34,270 nucleotides of DNA from contig PHCH01000067.1 in the NCBI GenBank assembly GCA_002840785.1, forward strand, positions 1 to 34,270. Reading direction: 5' to 3'. Below the pieces are notes generated by a model. The model searched no databases. It worked only from the letters and a program-made list of their open reading frames with translations, and was not told the DNA's origin. Positions within the stretch are counted from its first letter, which is position 1. Every line of letters begins with the position of its first letter. The translations under genes were made by a program, and so were the position numbers. This stretch comes from Betaproteobacteria bacterium HGW-Betaproteobacteria-4. GTDB taxonomy: Bacteria; Pseudomonadota; Gammaproteobacteria; Burkholderiales; Rhodocyclaceae. Positions 15,696 to 22,788 of this stretch are shown here, in pieces.

Positions 15696-17627
15696 CTAGG
15701 GTAGGTCTGCGTCTTTCATGCCTTCGCTGGTCCTGGCGCCGACGACGCCGAGGCGCGTTTTGAGCGAATCGGCCTTGCCGTTGAACTGGGCCGAATAATA
15801 AACCGCGTTGCTCATGACTTTCTTGACGTAATCGCGGGTTTCGCTGAAGGGGATCGTCTCGGCGTAAATGGCGCCTTCGAGCGGCTGATCGGCGCGCCAT
15901 TTCTTGGCCCGACCGGGGCCGGCGTTGTAGGCGGCGGAGGCCAGCACCGGGTGGTTGTCGAGATTTTCCATGACCAGCCGCATGTAGCTGGTGCCAAGCA
16001 GGACGTTGGTTTCGGTGTCGTTGACGCGATGGCGCTTGAAGTCGCGCAGGCCGATCTTCTTGGCGACCCATTTGGCGGTGGCGGGCATCAGTTGCATCAG
16101 GCCGGAGGCGCCGACGGTTGATTTGGCATTGGTGATGAAGCGACTTTCCTGACGCATCAGGCCGTACACCCAGGCATCGTCGAGCGACTGGTTATGGGCG
16201 GCCGGGCGGACTGTGTCGCCGAAGGGGGCGAGGAAGCGCAGCGAATAGTCGTGTTCGTGGCGGGTGCGGTCGGCCGTGTTGATGGCGCGATCCCAGATCT
16301 GCTTGCGTTTGGCCAGGTTGGCGGCGGCGAGGAGTTCGCGGTCGTTCATGCCGCGCAGTGCCCAGTTCCATTCGCGGACCGCTTCGGTGCGCAGATCGAG
16401 GCGGAAGAAGGCGAGAGCACGGCGAATGCCCGGGTTGTCGCTGGCAGCGCTGGTTTCTTCGAGGGTCGGTTCCTTGGCGTTGGGGGGCAGCGTGATCTGG
16501 CGGTCAAGTTCCTCGTCGGCCAGATTGCCGTAGAAATTTGGCTGGCCGGCAATTTTGTCGAACAGTGCGTTGGCTTCCGGCGTGCGGCCGGTCGATTTCA
16601 GGGCCCGGCCGAGCCAGTAGATCCATTCCGGCTTGGCGGCGAGCTCGGCCGGCATGGCCTCGATTGTCGTGCGGACGACGCCCCAATCCTGGGTGCGCAG
16701 GGCGGCACGGACTTTCCACTGGATGCCTTCATGCGACAACGGGGTCTGGTCGGCGTTGGCGTACCAGCCGAGCGCTTCGGGCAGGTGCCTCCGGGCGCCA
16801 AGCAGGGCGATCTGGCTCCACGCCCATTGGCGCTCGGCGTCGTGCAGTCGGTCCTTGATCTTGTCCAGCTCGTCGGCGGCGATGCGCGGATCGTTGGTGG
16901 CCAGGCGGGCGACGGCGATGGCGGCGAGTTCGCGCCCGGTTCGCGTGGCCGACCAGTTGGCCGGCTGGCGAACAAGGTAGCTCATGGCGCTGCCGATGGC
17001 GCTGTCGAAGCTGCGGCTGTCCGGAATCTGGTTTTCGGGCAGGTAATCAAGCGTGGTTTTGGCCCGGCTTGGGCGGTTGGCTTCGATCTGGCGGCGGGCG
17101 CGCTGCCAGATTTCATCGTTCGTGATGCGCTGATTGGCGACCAGCGCGTCGAATACGGGGCGGCAGGGCTCGGGCGGTTCGAGCATGGTCAGCCAGCGTT
17201 TTTCGGCTTCGCCCAGCACCTTCTTGTCAAAGCGGGCCAGCCGGGCCTGCTCGCTGTAGCAGGTGACGTCCGCTTCGGGGGCGAGCAGCTTCGGGAATTC
17301 GGCATCCACCTCGTCCCAGGCCAAACGCTTGCCGAGCGAGCGGATCCAGTCGGCACGCAGTTTTTCGGCGACGTAGCTGCCGTCGTTGCGGCGCAGGAAA
17401 TCGCGCAGGCCGCTCGGGTCATCCTTTTCCATCCCCATGCGCAGCCGGTAGTTTTCGGCGTAGGCAGCCAGTTCGTGCTGGCCGAGCTGGTCGATGGCGC
17501 GCTCCAGTTTGTTGCTGTCGCCGACCTGGAAGGCTTCGCGGGCGGTCAGGAAATCACTGTCACCGCTACCCTGCGCAATGACCGAAATGGGCAGCGCAAG
17601 GCCGACGAGGATGAGGCAAAACTTCAT
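15696..17627 (-). CDS. Soluble lytic murein transglycosylase (Slt70-like)
   Basis: A 643-residue protein with a signal peptide (residues 1-19, MKFCLILVGLALPISVIAQ), a long alpha-helical superhelix (about 25-475) and a C-terminal SLT domain (about 480-600). The catalytic glutamate is Glu494 in LMRQESRF. GASGLMQLMPATAKWVAKK, NVLLGTSYMRL and ASAAYNAGPGRAKKW are the classical goose-lysozyme-like motifs. It cleaves the MurNAc-GlcNAc bond of peptidoglycan with formation of 1,6-anhydroMurNAc in the periplasm. The length is close to that of E. coli Slt70. It heads an apparent four-gene operon, and its start codon lies only 14 bp from the divergent start of the formyl-THF cyclo-ligase. Confidence 0.95.
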   Translation of the reverse strand: MKFCLILVGLALPISVIAQGSGDSDFLTAREAFQVGDSNKLERAIDQLGQHELAAYAENYRLRMGMEKDDPSGLRDFLRRNDGSYVAEKLRADWIRSLGKRLAWDEVDAEFPKLLAPEADVTCYSEQARLARFDKKVLGEAEKRWLTMLEPPEPCRPVFDALVANQRITNDEIWQRARRQIEANRPSRAKTTLDYLPENQIPDSRSFDSAIGSAMSYLVRQPANWSATRTGRELAAIAVARLATNDPRIAADELDKIKDRLHDAERQWAWSQIALLGARRHLPEALGWYANADQTPLSHEGIQWKVRAALRTQDWGVVRTTIEAMPAELAAKPEWIYWLGRALKSTGRTPEANALFDKIAGQPNFYGNLADEELDRQITLPPNAKEPTLEETSAASDNPGIRRALAFFRLDLRTEAVREWNWALRGMNDRELLAAANLAKRKQIWDRAINTADRTRHEHDYSLRFLAPFGDTVRPAAHNQSLDDAWVYGLMRQESRFITNAKSTVGASGLMQLMPATAKWVAKKIGLRDFKRHRVNDTETNVLLGTSYMRLVMENLDNHPVLASAAYNAGPGRAKKWRADQPLEGAIYAETIPFSETRDYVKKVMSNAVYYSAQFNGKADSLKTRLGVVGARTSEGMKDADLP

Positions 17628-17641
17628 GCTAGATTACTGCC

Positions 17642-18214
17642 ATGGTTGAACTGAACGAGGATAACACGGCCTGGCGTCGGGCATTGCGGCGTGAGATGGT
17701 GGCGCGCCGGTCGCGGCTTGGCGAGGCGGCGCATGCCGGGCTGTCGGCGCGCATCGTCGAACACCTGCTGGCCGCCTTGCCGGTGCCTCGCGTCGTCGCT
17801 TTTTGCTGGCCGATCAAGCACGAGCCGGATGTCCGGGTTGTCGTCGAACGGTGGGCGGCGCTGGGGGCGAGGGCTGCCCTGCCCGTCGTCGTCGCCGAAG
17901 ACTCGCCGCTGGCCTTTCGCGTATGGACGGCGCAGACGCCGCTGGAAGCCGATCGCTACGGGATTCCGACACCGCTGACCGGCGATTTCGTGGTGCCCGA
18001 CCTGATTCTGCTGCCGCTCAACGGCTTCGACGCGGCGGGTTATCGGCTTGGCTACGGTGGTGGCTATTTCGACCGGACGCTGGCTGCGCTCTCCCCTCGC
18101 CCGCTGGCGGTGGGTGTCGGCTTCGAGACCAACCGGCTGGACACGATCCGCCCGGAAAGCCACGATCAGCGGCTCGACTGGATCGTCACCGAAGCCGGCA
18201 GTTTCAGGGTTTGA
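17642..18214 (+). CDS. 5-formyltetrahydrofolate cyclo-ligase
   Basis: A 190-residue enzyme that converts 5-formyl-THF to 5,10-methenyl-THF with ATP, returning stored folate to the one-carbon pool. Visible family features are the N-terminal basic helix WRRALRREMVARRSRL, FCWPIKHEPD, the PLTGDFVVPDLILLPLNGFD segment and the signature LGYGGGYFDRTLA. The symbols ygfA and fau are used for homologues. The ATG at 17642 has no evident Shine-Dalgarno sequence and starts 14 bp from the oppositely oriented slt gene, so its promoter must overlap slt coding DNA. The last 11 nt overlap the end of a small membrane protein gene on the other strand. Confidence 0.93.
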   Translation: MVELNEDNTAWRRALRREMVARRSRLGEAAHAGLSARIVEHLLAALPVPRVVAFCWPIKHEPDVRVVVERWAALGARAALPVVVAEDSPLAFRVWTAQTPLEADRYGIPTPLTGDFVVPDLILLPLNGFDAAGYRLGYGGGYFDRTLAALSPRPLAVGVGFETNRLDTIRPESHDQRLDWIVTEAGSFRV

Positions 18215-18494
18215 GCTGTCTCAGGCGCCACACGGCGTAGCTCGTTGCCAGCCCGGCGAGCAGGGCCAGCGTGGCCTGGCTGAAATCGTAAAGCCCGGTT
18301 TGTGCCGCAAGATTCAGTGTGTAGCTGTGGTGCAGGGCGAGGAGCAGCGCGCCGATGCTGAAGGCTGCCCACATGCGACGGCGGTCGCTCGGCAGGTGGC
18401 GGGCCAGCGAGGATTTCAGGGCAAACCCGCCGATCAGCGCCTGGCTGAGCGAGGCGACGAAGAGGAAATAAAGGCTCAGCAGGTAGGTGTTCAT
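18204..18494 (-). CDS. Small membrane protein of unknown function
   Basis: A 96-residue protein with three hydrophobic segments: residues about 4-23 (LLSLYFLFVASLSQALIGGF), 42-58 (AAFSIGALLLALHHSYT) and 68-86 (LYDFSQATLALLAGLATSY). They are separated by a basic loop (SLARHLPSDRRRMW) and followed by a basic tail. I do not recognise a named family. The start ATG overlaps the patB stop as ATGA (18491-18494), so translational coupling within a cysK-patB-membrane protein operon is likely. A role in sulfur metabolite handling is possible but only from context. Confidence 0.75.
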   Translation of the reverse strand: MNTYLLSLYFLFVASLSQALIGGFALKSSLARHLPSDRRRMWAAFSIGALLLALHHSYTLNLAAQTGLYDFSQATLALLAGLATSYAVWRLRQLKP

Positions 18495-19621
18495 GCGGCC
18501 CGGCAGGCGGTGCTGAAACGCTTGAGCGCTTCTTCGAGGGTGCTGCGCGGGCAGCCGAAATTGAGGCGCAGCCAGCCCGGTGCGCCGAAATCGGCGCCAT
18601 CGGAGAGGCCGAGGCCGTGCGCTTCGAAATGGGCGGCGGGCTTGGCCTGGCCGAGTTGGCGGACGTCGATCCAGGCCAGATAGGTGGCCTCGACCGATTT
18701 CATTTTTGCCCCTTTTTCCCGGTTGACCGTAGCAATCACCAAATCGCGGTTGGCGCGCAGGTAGGCGATCAATTCGCGGTGCCAGTCGCCGCTGTCGCGG
18801 TAGGCGGCCTCGCAGGCGGCCAGCCCGAGCACGTTCACGTGCGGGACGATGCCGTGCATGGCGTGTTCGAAGCGGTGGCGCAGGCTGGCGTCGGGAATCA
18901 CCGCGAAAGCGCAGCCGAGGCCGGGAATGTTGAAGGTCTTCGACGGCGCCATGAGCGTGATGCTGCGCTTGGCCGCTGCCGGCGACAGGCTGGCGAAGGG
19001 GATGTGGCGCTTGTCGGCGTCGAGGATCAGGCCGCAGTGGATTTCGTCGGAGCAGACGATGAGGTCATTGGCTTCGGCCAGGGCGGCCAGTTCGAGCAGT
19101 TCGTCGCGGCTCCAGCAGCGGCCGACCGGGTTGTGCGGGTGGCAGAGCAGGAAAAGGTCGGTGTCCGGCGTCAGCGCGGCCAGCAAGGCGGCTTGGTCAA
19201 AACGCCAGCCGTCGTCGGTGCACGCCAGCTCGGCGCGATTGAGTTTGCGGCCGGAGAAATGCGGGGCGGAGAGGAAAGGCGGATAGATCGGCGTCGCCGT
19301 CAGAACCGCGCCATCGACGGCCCGGCAGGCGATGTTGAGGCCGCTGACCAGCCCCGGCAGCCAGACGATCCATTCTGCTTCAATTCGCCAGTCGTATTCA
19401 CTTTCGAGGTGAGTGAGCACTGACTCGGTAAGCGACGGCCACGGCCCGCCATAGCCAAAAACGCCGTGCTCGATGCGCCGGTGCAGGGTTTCGATGACGG
19501 CCGACGGCGCGGCGAAATCCATGTCGGCGACCCACAGCGGCAGGACATCGCGACCGGCGTACTTGCTCCATTTGATGGAGTCGGAGTGGCGCCGGTCGAT
19601 GGGCTGGTCGAAGGAACTCAA
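18491..19621 (-). CDS. PatB/MalY-type aminotransferase, cystathionine beta-lyase-like
   Basis: About 376 residues, PLP-dependent fold type I class. The N-terminus SSFDQPIDRRHSDSIKWSKY is the usual PatB/MalY opening. LWVADMDFAAP, LLCHPHNPVGRCW and the PLP lysine in LMAPSKTFNIPGLGCAF follow. Such enzymes cleave C-S bonds of cystathionine or cysteine conjugates. No ATG fits: the proposed start is TTG at 19621, 7 nt after the cysK stop. A longer frame to 19714 would lie within cysK and lacks family similarity. Residues encoded by 18695-18737 carry a copy of the dispersed repeat in frame. Coupled to cysK upstream and a membrane protein downstream. Confidence 0.9.
   Translation of the reverse strand: MSSFDQPIDRRHSDSIKWSKYAGRDVLPLWVADMDFAAPSAVIETLHRRIEHGVFGYGGPWPSLTESVLTHLESEYDWRIEAEWIVWLPGLVSGLNIACRAVDGAVLTATPIYPPFLSAPHFSGRKLNRAELACTDDGWRFDQAALLAALTPDTDLFLLCHPHNPVGRCWSRDELLELAALAEANDLIVCSDEIHCGLILDADKRHIPFASLSPAAAKRSITLMAPSKTFNIPGLGCAFAVIPDASLRHRFEHAMHGIVPHVNVLGLAACEAAYRDSGDWHRELIAYLRANRDLVIATVNREKGAKMKSVEATYLAWIDVRQLGQAKPAAHFEAHGLGLSDGADFGAPGWLRLNFGCPRSTLEEALKRFSTACRAA
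18695..18737 (-). repeat. Dispersed repeat, copy B, inside the PatB-like gene
   Basis: The minus-strand core (18695-18730) begins ACGGTCAACCGGG and ends AAAAATGAAATCG, preceded by GATTGCT. Including that prefix, it matches copy C at 36 of 43 positions. It is read as TVNREKGAKMKS within the protein and adds no length relative to the family pattern, so it is an exchange of sequence or a chance resemblance rather than a simple insertion. Confidence 0.5.
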
Positions 19622-19628
19622 ATCCGGC

Positions 19629-20561
19629 TCAAACTTCGAGATGTTGATAAAGCACGGTCGACAGGTAGCGCTCGCCGCAGGAGGGAATGATGACGACGAT
19701 GTTCTTGCCGGCATTTTCGGGACGTTTGGCGACTTCCACCGCGGCCCAGCTGGCGGCGCCGGAGGAAATGCCGACGAGCAGGCCTTCTTCGGTCGCCATG
19801 CGGCGGGCCATGGTCAGCGCGTCGTCGTTCTTGACGCGGATCACCTCGTCGTACACGGCGGTGTTGAGCACGGCCGGGACGAAGCCGGCGCCGATGCCCT
19901 GTATCGGGTGCGGGCCTTTGGCGCCGCCGGACAGCACCGGCGAGGCGTCGGGTTCGATGGCGATGACCTGGATGTTCGGTTTCAAGGCTTTCAGCGTCTC
20001 GCCGACGCCGGTCACCGTGCCGCCGGTGCCGACACCGGCGATGAAAATGTCGACCTGTCCATCGGTGTCGCGCCAGATTTCCTCGGCCGTCGTCCGGCGG
20101 TGCACGGCCGGGTTGGCCGGGTTCTCAAATTGTTGCGGGATGAAATAGCGCCCGTCGGCGGCGGCCAGTTCCTCGGCCTTCTTGATGGCGCCGCCCATGC
20201 CGTCCGGGCCGGGGGTCAGGATCAGTTCGGCGCCGTAGGCCTTGAGCAGCAGCTTGCGTTCGCGGCTCATCGTTTCCGGCATGGTGAACGCGCACTTGAT
20301 GCCGCGCGCCGCACAGACCATGGCCAGCCCGATGCCGGTGTTGCCAGAGGTCGGTTCAAGGACGACGGTATCCGGGCCAATCTTGCCGGCGGCCTGGGCG
20401 GCGTCGAGCATGGCGACGGCGATGCGATCCTTGACGCTGCTGCCCGGGTTGAAGAATTCCAGCTTGCCGAGCACCGTTGCGGCGCAGCCGGCGGTGACGC
20501 GGTTGAGCTTGACCAGCGGCGTGTTGCCGACCAGTTCTGTGACATCGTTGGCGATTTTCAT
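19629..20561 (-). CDS. cysK: Cysteine synthase A (O-acetylserine sulfhydrylase)
   Basis: A 310-residue PLP enzyme making cysteine from O-acetylserine and sulfide. The PLP lysine is Lys44 in [11 protein letters not shown]. The phosphate/asparagine loop [12 protein letters not shown], the [16 protein letters not shown] glycine loop and the GISSGAA motif near the C-terminus are all present. The length and motifs fit CysK rather than CysM, although the two can be confused. The ATG at 20561 is preceded by GGAG about 10 nt upstream. A PatB-type C-S lyase gene follows after 7 nt, pairing cysteine synthesis with C-S bond cleavage. The 3' coding end [14 protein letters not shown] is complete. Confidence 0.95.
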   Translation of the reverse strand: MKIANDVTELVGNTPLVKLNRVTAGCAATVLGKLEFFNPGSSVKDRIAVAMLDAAQAAGKIGPDTVVLEPTSGNTGIGLAMVCAARGIKCAFTMPETMSRERKLLLKAYGAELILTPGPDGMGGAIKKAEELAAADGRYFIPQQFENPANPAVHRRTTAEEIWRDTDGQVDIFIAGVGTGGTVTGVGETLKALKPNIQVIAIEPDASPVLSGGAKGPHPIQGIGAGFVPAVLNTAVYDEVIRVKNDDALTMARRMATEEGLLVGISSGAASWAAVEVAKRPENAGKNIVVIIPSCGERYLSTVLYQHLEV

Positions 20562-20832
20562 GGGAAGACTCCGGAAGGGGGTGAGAGATTGTAGGCGACT
20601 CGGCGCCTGTCGTGGGTGGGTAGGCTGACGCTGGCTGCTTCTCGGTGAAGTGCAGTCATTTGAAATTGCGAGGCGATGACTGAAGCCTAGACCGTGCCAT
20701 ATATTCTGTAAAAGAATTGAAATTTACATGAATATAAGCAAAGCGAATTAGTGCGCAGCGAGCTATCCGTCGATGCGCGCGATAAATATCTCCAAGTATG
20801 ACGTTCGCCTGATTGACGGCCGCCCATTGCGC

Positions 20833-20865
20833 TGACATTCTGGCTGCTTCGGCAGGCTAATGTCA
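20833..20865 (+). promoter_or_regulatory. Inverted repeat with UUCG-loop hairpin upstream of exported protein gene
   Basis: Perfect seven-base arms TGACATT (20833-20839) and AATGTCA (20859-20865) enclose a second stem CTGC-TTCG-GCAG. As RNA it would form 11 pairs with a small internal loop and a stable tetraloop. As DNA it could be an operator overlapping the candidate -10. Seen in the sequence; function is inferred. Confidence 0.45.
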
Positions 20866-20874
20866 TGGGCTCAT

Positions 20875-20889
20875 GCCGACAGGGTCGGC
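20875..20889 (+). promoter_or_regulatory. Short GC-rich hairpin in the leader
   Basis: GCCGAC (20875-20880), a three-base AGG loop, and GTCGGC (20884-20889). There is no T-run, so it is not a typical terminator. It lies 40 nt before the ATG of the exported protein gene and may shape the 5' untranslated region together with the hairpin before it. Confidence 0.3.
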
Positions 20890-20928
20890 CGCTTTCGCGG
20901 GATGGCCCTGGCTGAAAGGAGTTCAGAC

Positions 20929-21372
20929 ATGCGCAAACTTCTCCCCCTCGGTTTCGCCGCATTACTCGCCATGCCAGCGCAAGCGGCGCCCACCGCCTAC
21001 GATCTCTATCTGCTCGCCTGCGATGGCGCCAGCGATTGCCAGCGCGTCGCCAACGTCGAGCTCGGCCCCGACGGGCAAAAGAACGAGCACCCGACGCCCG
21101 GCATCCAGGTCCGCATCGAACAGCTATCGGTCCTGCCCGAAGCCGCCGTCGTCCGCATGGTGATGACCCTCAATCCCGTGCAACTCGGCGTCGTGGGTAG
21201 CACGGCCGGGCGCGCCAGCGGTGGTCAGGTCAATATCGAAGTCGATTCGGCCATCATGCGCCAGCGCTACTACAGCCCCGTCGTCGTTTTCTCGACCACC
21301 GGCAAGGTCTATCAGCTTTGGGGGCGGCAGGTGGCGAGTGGCGCCGTGGCGAAAAATCTGGCCCAACGCTAG
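20929..21372 (+). CDS. Exported protein of unknown function
   Basis: A 147-residue protein with a signal peptide (MRKLLPLGFAALLAMPAQA, cleavage after residue 19 expected). The mature part is a small beta-rich domain with one cysteine pair (ACDGASDCQRV), a strand pattern IQVRIEQLSVLPEAAVVRMV, GGQVNIEVDSAIM and SPVVVFSTTGKVYQLWGRQV. No named family recognised. The ATG at 20929 follows a strong AAAGGAG ribosome binding site by 7 nt. An upstream in-frame start at 20860 lacks such a site and would bury the signal peptide. The gene stands alone, with a structured leader upstream and a dispersed repeat after it. It is likely periplasmic. Confidence 0.8.
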   Translation: MRKLLPLGFAALLAMPAQAAPTAYDLYLLACDGASDCQRVANVELGPDGQKNEHPTPGIQVRIEQLSVLPEAAVVRMVMTLNPVQLGVVGSTAGRASGGQVNIEVDSAIMRQRYYSPVVVFSTTGKVYQLWGRQVASGAVAKNLAQR

Positions 21373-21433
21373 ATCCCTGAGCCTTTGCCGCGCGGATGCA
21401 GAGGCGCCAGCCTTAGCCGAGCGCTTTCCGGCC

Positions 21434-21476
21434 GATTGCTACGGTCAACCCGAAAAAATGGCCGAAATTGAAATAG
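21434..21476 (+). repeat. Dispersed intergenic repeat, copy C
   Basis: GATTGCT is followed by the core (21441-21476), which begins ACGGTCAACCCG and ends GAAATTGAAATAG. It matches copy F at 33 of 36 core positions. It ends 3 nt from the stop codon of the minus-strand nucleotidyltransferase-like gene, so the complementary T-rich strand reads directly out of that gene. Confidence 0.85.
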
Positions 21477-21479
21477 CGT

Positions 21480-22529
21480 TCAGGCCGGCGGCGCGCCCAG
21501 GCAGTCGGCGAGCAGATCCTGCAAGTCCGGGTGGGCGGCGGCGCTGCCCAGCAGGCTGTCGCGCAGCGGGCGAAGCGGCTCGATGATGGCGGACGGCGCC
21601 GCTTCCCAGGCGGTGAGCATGGCCCACGGGTCGGAAGCCAGAACGACAGCGGCGAGGCTGAGGGCCAACCGACGTTCCACCATCGCCTGCGCCGGCGCGT
21701 GGTGGCGGCTGACATAAAGCTGGTGCCAGACGAGCCGGGCGGCCTGCGGCAGGCGGACGGGAATGCACTGGCCGCCGGCGAGCAGCGCGCCGGGCGCGGG
21801 GTCGGCGAGCAGGTAGGCGTGGTCGGCAGTGGTCGTCGCCGACCAGGCCAGCCCGGGCGCCGATACGGCCGCGCCAAAGCGTGGGCCGGCAACGAGAATG
21901 TCGGCGGGGATGGCGGGCAGGCCAGGCAAGGCGACGGTGGCGTGGGAGGCTAGCTCGGTCGGGGCGGCACCGTTCGGCACGGCGCTGGGTTCGGGGGCGG
22001 CGACGAGGGGTAAGGCTGCGGCCAGGGGCTGGCTCAGGAAAGCCGCCGGGGCGACCAGTTCAAGGCGCGGCGGGACCGCCGGCTCACCGGCCGGCTGACG
22101 CAGACGGGCGCCGAGTTCGTTGAGCCAGGCCATGCAGCCGAGACTGCCGGCGAGCAGCAGGCCGCCTTCGAAAGCGCCGAGGTTGTGCAGTTCGACCAGG
22201 GCGCGGGCGCTGACCTTGTCGGCGACGTGAAAGCCGAGCTTGCGCAGCATGCCGACCTGGCGGGCGGTCGATTCGGCGAAATCCATCTGCGCCCGCATGG
22301 CGTTTTCGGCCGCACTATCGCCCTCGCGGCCGACCAGCGTTTCGGCCTGCTTGCCGGGCACCGGGTAATAGACCCGGTACCAGTAGGCGTAACCGGTGCC
22401 GCGGCGCAGTTGCAAGGTACCCGGAGTACCAGGTAGCAAGGCTCCGGCGGTGAGTGACCGCTCTCTAAGTGCCGCGTATTGTTGGCGGAAAGCGGGCTGG
22501 TTCGGGCGAAAGAGGGCCGGGGTTTTCAT
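21480..22529 (-). CDS. GSU2403-type nucleotidyltransferase-fold protein, active site apparently lost
   Basis: A 349-residue protein. The N-terminal half follows the pattern of the GSU2403/NTP_transf_8 group: GTGYAYWYRVYYPVPG, RQVGMLRKLGFHV and VELHNLGAFEGGLLLAGSLG. The C-terminal VRLPQAARLVWHQLYVSRHH with AMVERRLALSLAAVVLAS resembles its helical tail. The TxDxD-type catalytic segment expected after residue 140 or so was not found; a Pro/Ala-rich stretch stands there. It may be a non-catalytic relative or a decaying gene, although the frame is open. The ATG at 22529 abuts a palindromic operator array and has no Shine-Dalgarno sequence. No antitoxin-like partner gene is next to it. Family call from memory of conserved patterns. 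Confidence 0.55.
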   Translation of the reverse strand: MKTPALFRPNQPAFRQQYAALRERSLTAGALLPGTPGTLQLRRGTGYAYWYRVYYPVPGKQAETLVGREGDSAAENAMRAQMDFAESTARQVGMLRKLGFHVADKVSARALVELHNLGAFEGGLLLAGSLGCMAWLNELGARLRQPAGEPAVPPRLELVAPAAFLSQPLAAALPLVAAPEPSAVPNGAAPTELASHATVALPGLPAIPADILVAGPRFGAAVSAPGLAWSATTTADHAYLLADPAPGALLAGGQCIPVRLPQAARLVWHQLYVSRHHAPAQAMVERRLALSLAAVVLASDPWAMLTAWEAAPSAIIEPLRPLRDSLLGSAAAHPDLQDLLADCLGAPPA

Positions 22530-22531
22530 GG

Positions 22532-22562
22532 TTACCCAATAAATGCAACTATTGTTGGGTAA
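22532..22562. promoter_or_regulatory. Palindromic operator-like site 1
   Basis: TTACCCAA (22532-22539) and its complement-reverse TTGGGTAA (22555-22562) are separated by 15 bp. The site starts 3 bp upstream of the start codon of the nucleotidyltransferase-like gene and covers its likely transcript start and ribosome binding region. The 14-nt sequence GGTTACCCAATAAA (22530-22543) recurs at site 2. Confidence 0.65.
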
Positions 22563-22563
22563 G

Positions 22564-22591
22564 TTTATATCAGGCGAAATTGGTTACCCAA
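22564..22591 (-). promoter_or_regulatory. Putative promoter of the nucleotidyltransferase-like gene
   Basis: On the minus strand, TTGGGT (22591-22586) and TATAAA (22569-22564) are 16 bp apart, a good -10 with a weak -35. The -35 overlaps the left half-site of operator 2 and the -10 sits between the two palindromes, as expected for a repressed promoter. Confidence 0.45.
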
Positions 22592-22614
22592 TAAAATATT
22601 GCGTTATTGGGTAA
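22584..22614. promoter_or_regulatory. Palindromic operator-like site 2
   Basis: A perfect 11-bp inverted repeat, TTACCCAATAA (22584-22594) and TTATTGGGTAA (22604-22614), with a 9-bp AT-rich spacer. A further half-site, TGGGTAA, follows at 22619-22625. It lies 52 bp from site 1 measured start to start, about five helical turns, so a regulator could bind both on one DNA face. Confidence 0.7.
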
Positions 22615-22633
22615 ATCCTGGGTAAAAAAGCCG

Positions 22634-22676
22634 GTTTCCCACGGTCGACCGGCAAAAATGCTCGAAATTGAAATGG
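22634..22676 (+). repeat. Dispersed intergenic repeat, copy D
   Basis: The core at 22641-22676 begins ACGGTCGACCGG and ends GAAATTGAAATGG; 29 of 36 positions match copy F. It stands in the divergent gap between the nucleotidyltransferase-like gene and azlC, 8 bp beyond the last operator half-site. The rest of that gap (22677-22788) shows no gene. Confidence 0.8.
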
Positions 22677-22788
22677 CTGGTCAGGTCGAAGGGGGCATTC
22701 TCCGATTGATCGACATCTGTGTTTCATCCGACATCAACGCGTTGGCGCTGATGGATTAGGATGGCGGCTTTGTCGATCTACCGTCCCG

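Larger units (their letters stand above)
20562..20928. other. Non-coding region with AT-rich segment and structured leader
   Basis: 367 bp between the divergent cysK gene and the exported protein gene. No plausible gene was seen on either strand. Positions about 20690-20800 are clearly AT-richer than the surroundings. TTGACG at 20813-20818 is a candidate -35 element for the plus-strand gene, with a poor -10 (CATTCT, 20836-20841). Two hairpins follow (listed separately) before the AAAGGAG ribosome binding site at 20915-20921. Confidence 0.6.

Noticed and set aside
16194..17654. A 486-codon plus-strand frame opposite the lytic transglycosylase
   Set aside because: It is a shadow of the transglycosylase gene, whose catalytic motifs are clear.
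19622..19714. N-terminal extension of the PatB-like protein
   Set aside because: It overlaps cysK coding sequence out of phase and lacks family similarity. The family consensus begins at SSFDQPIDRR.
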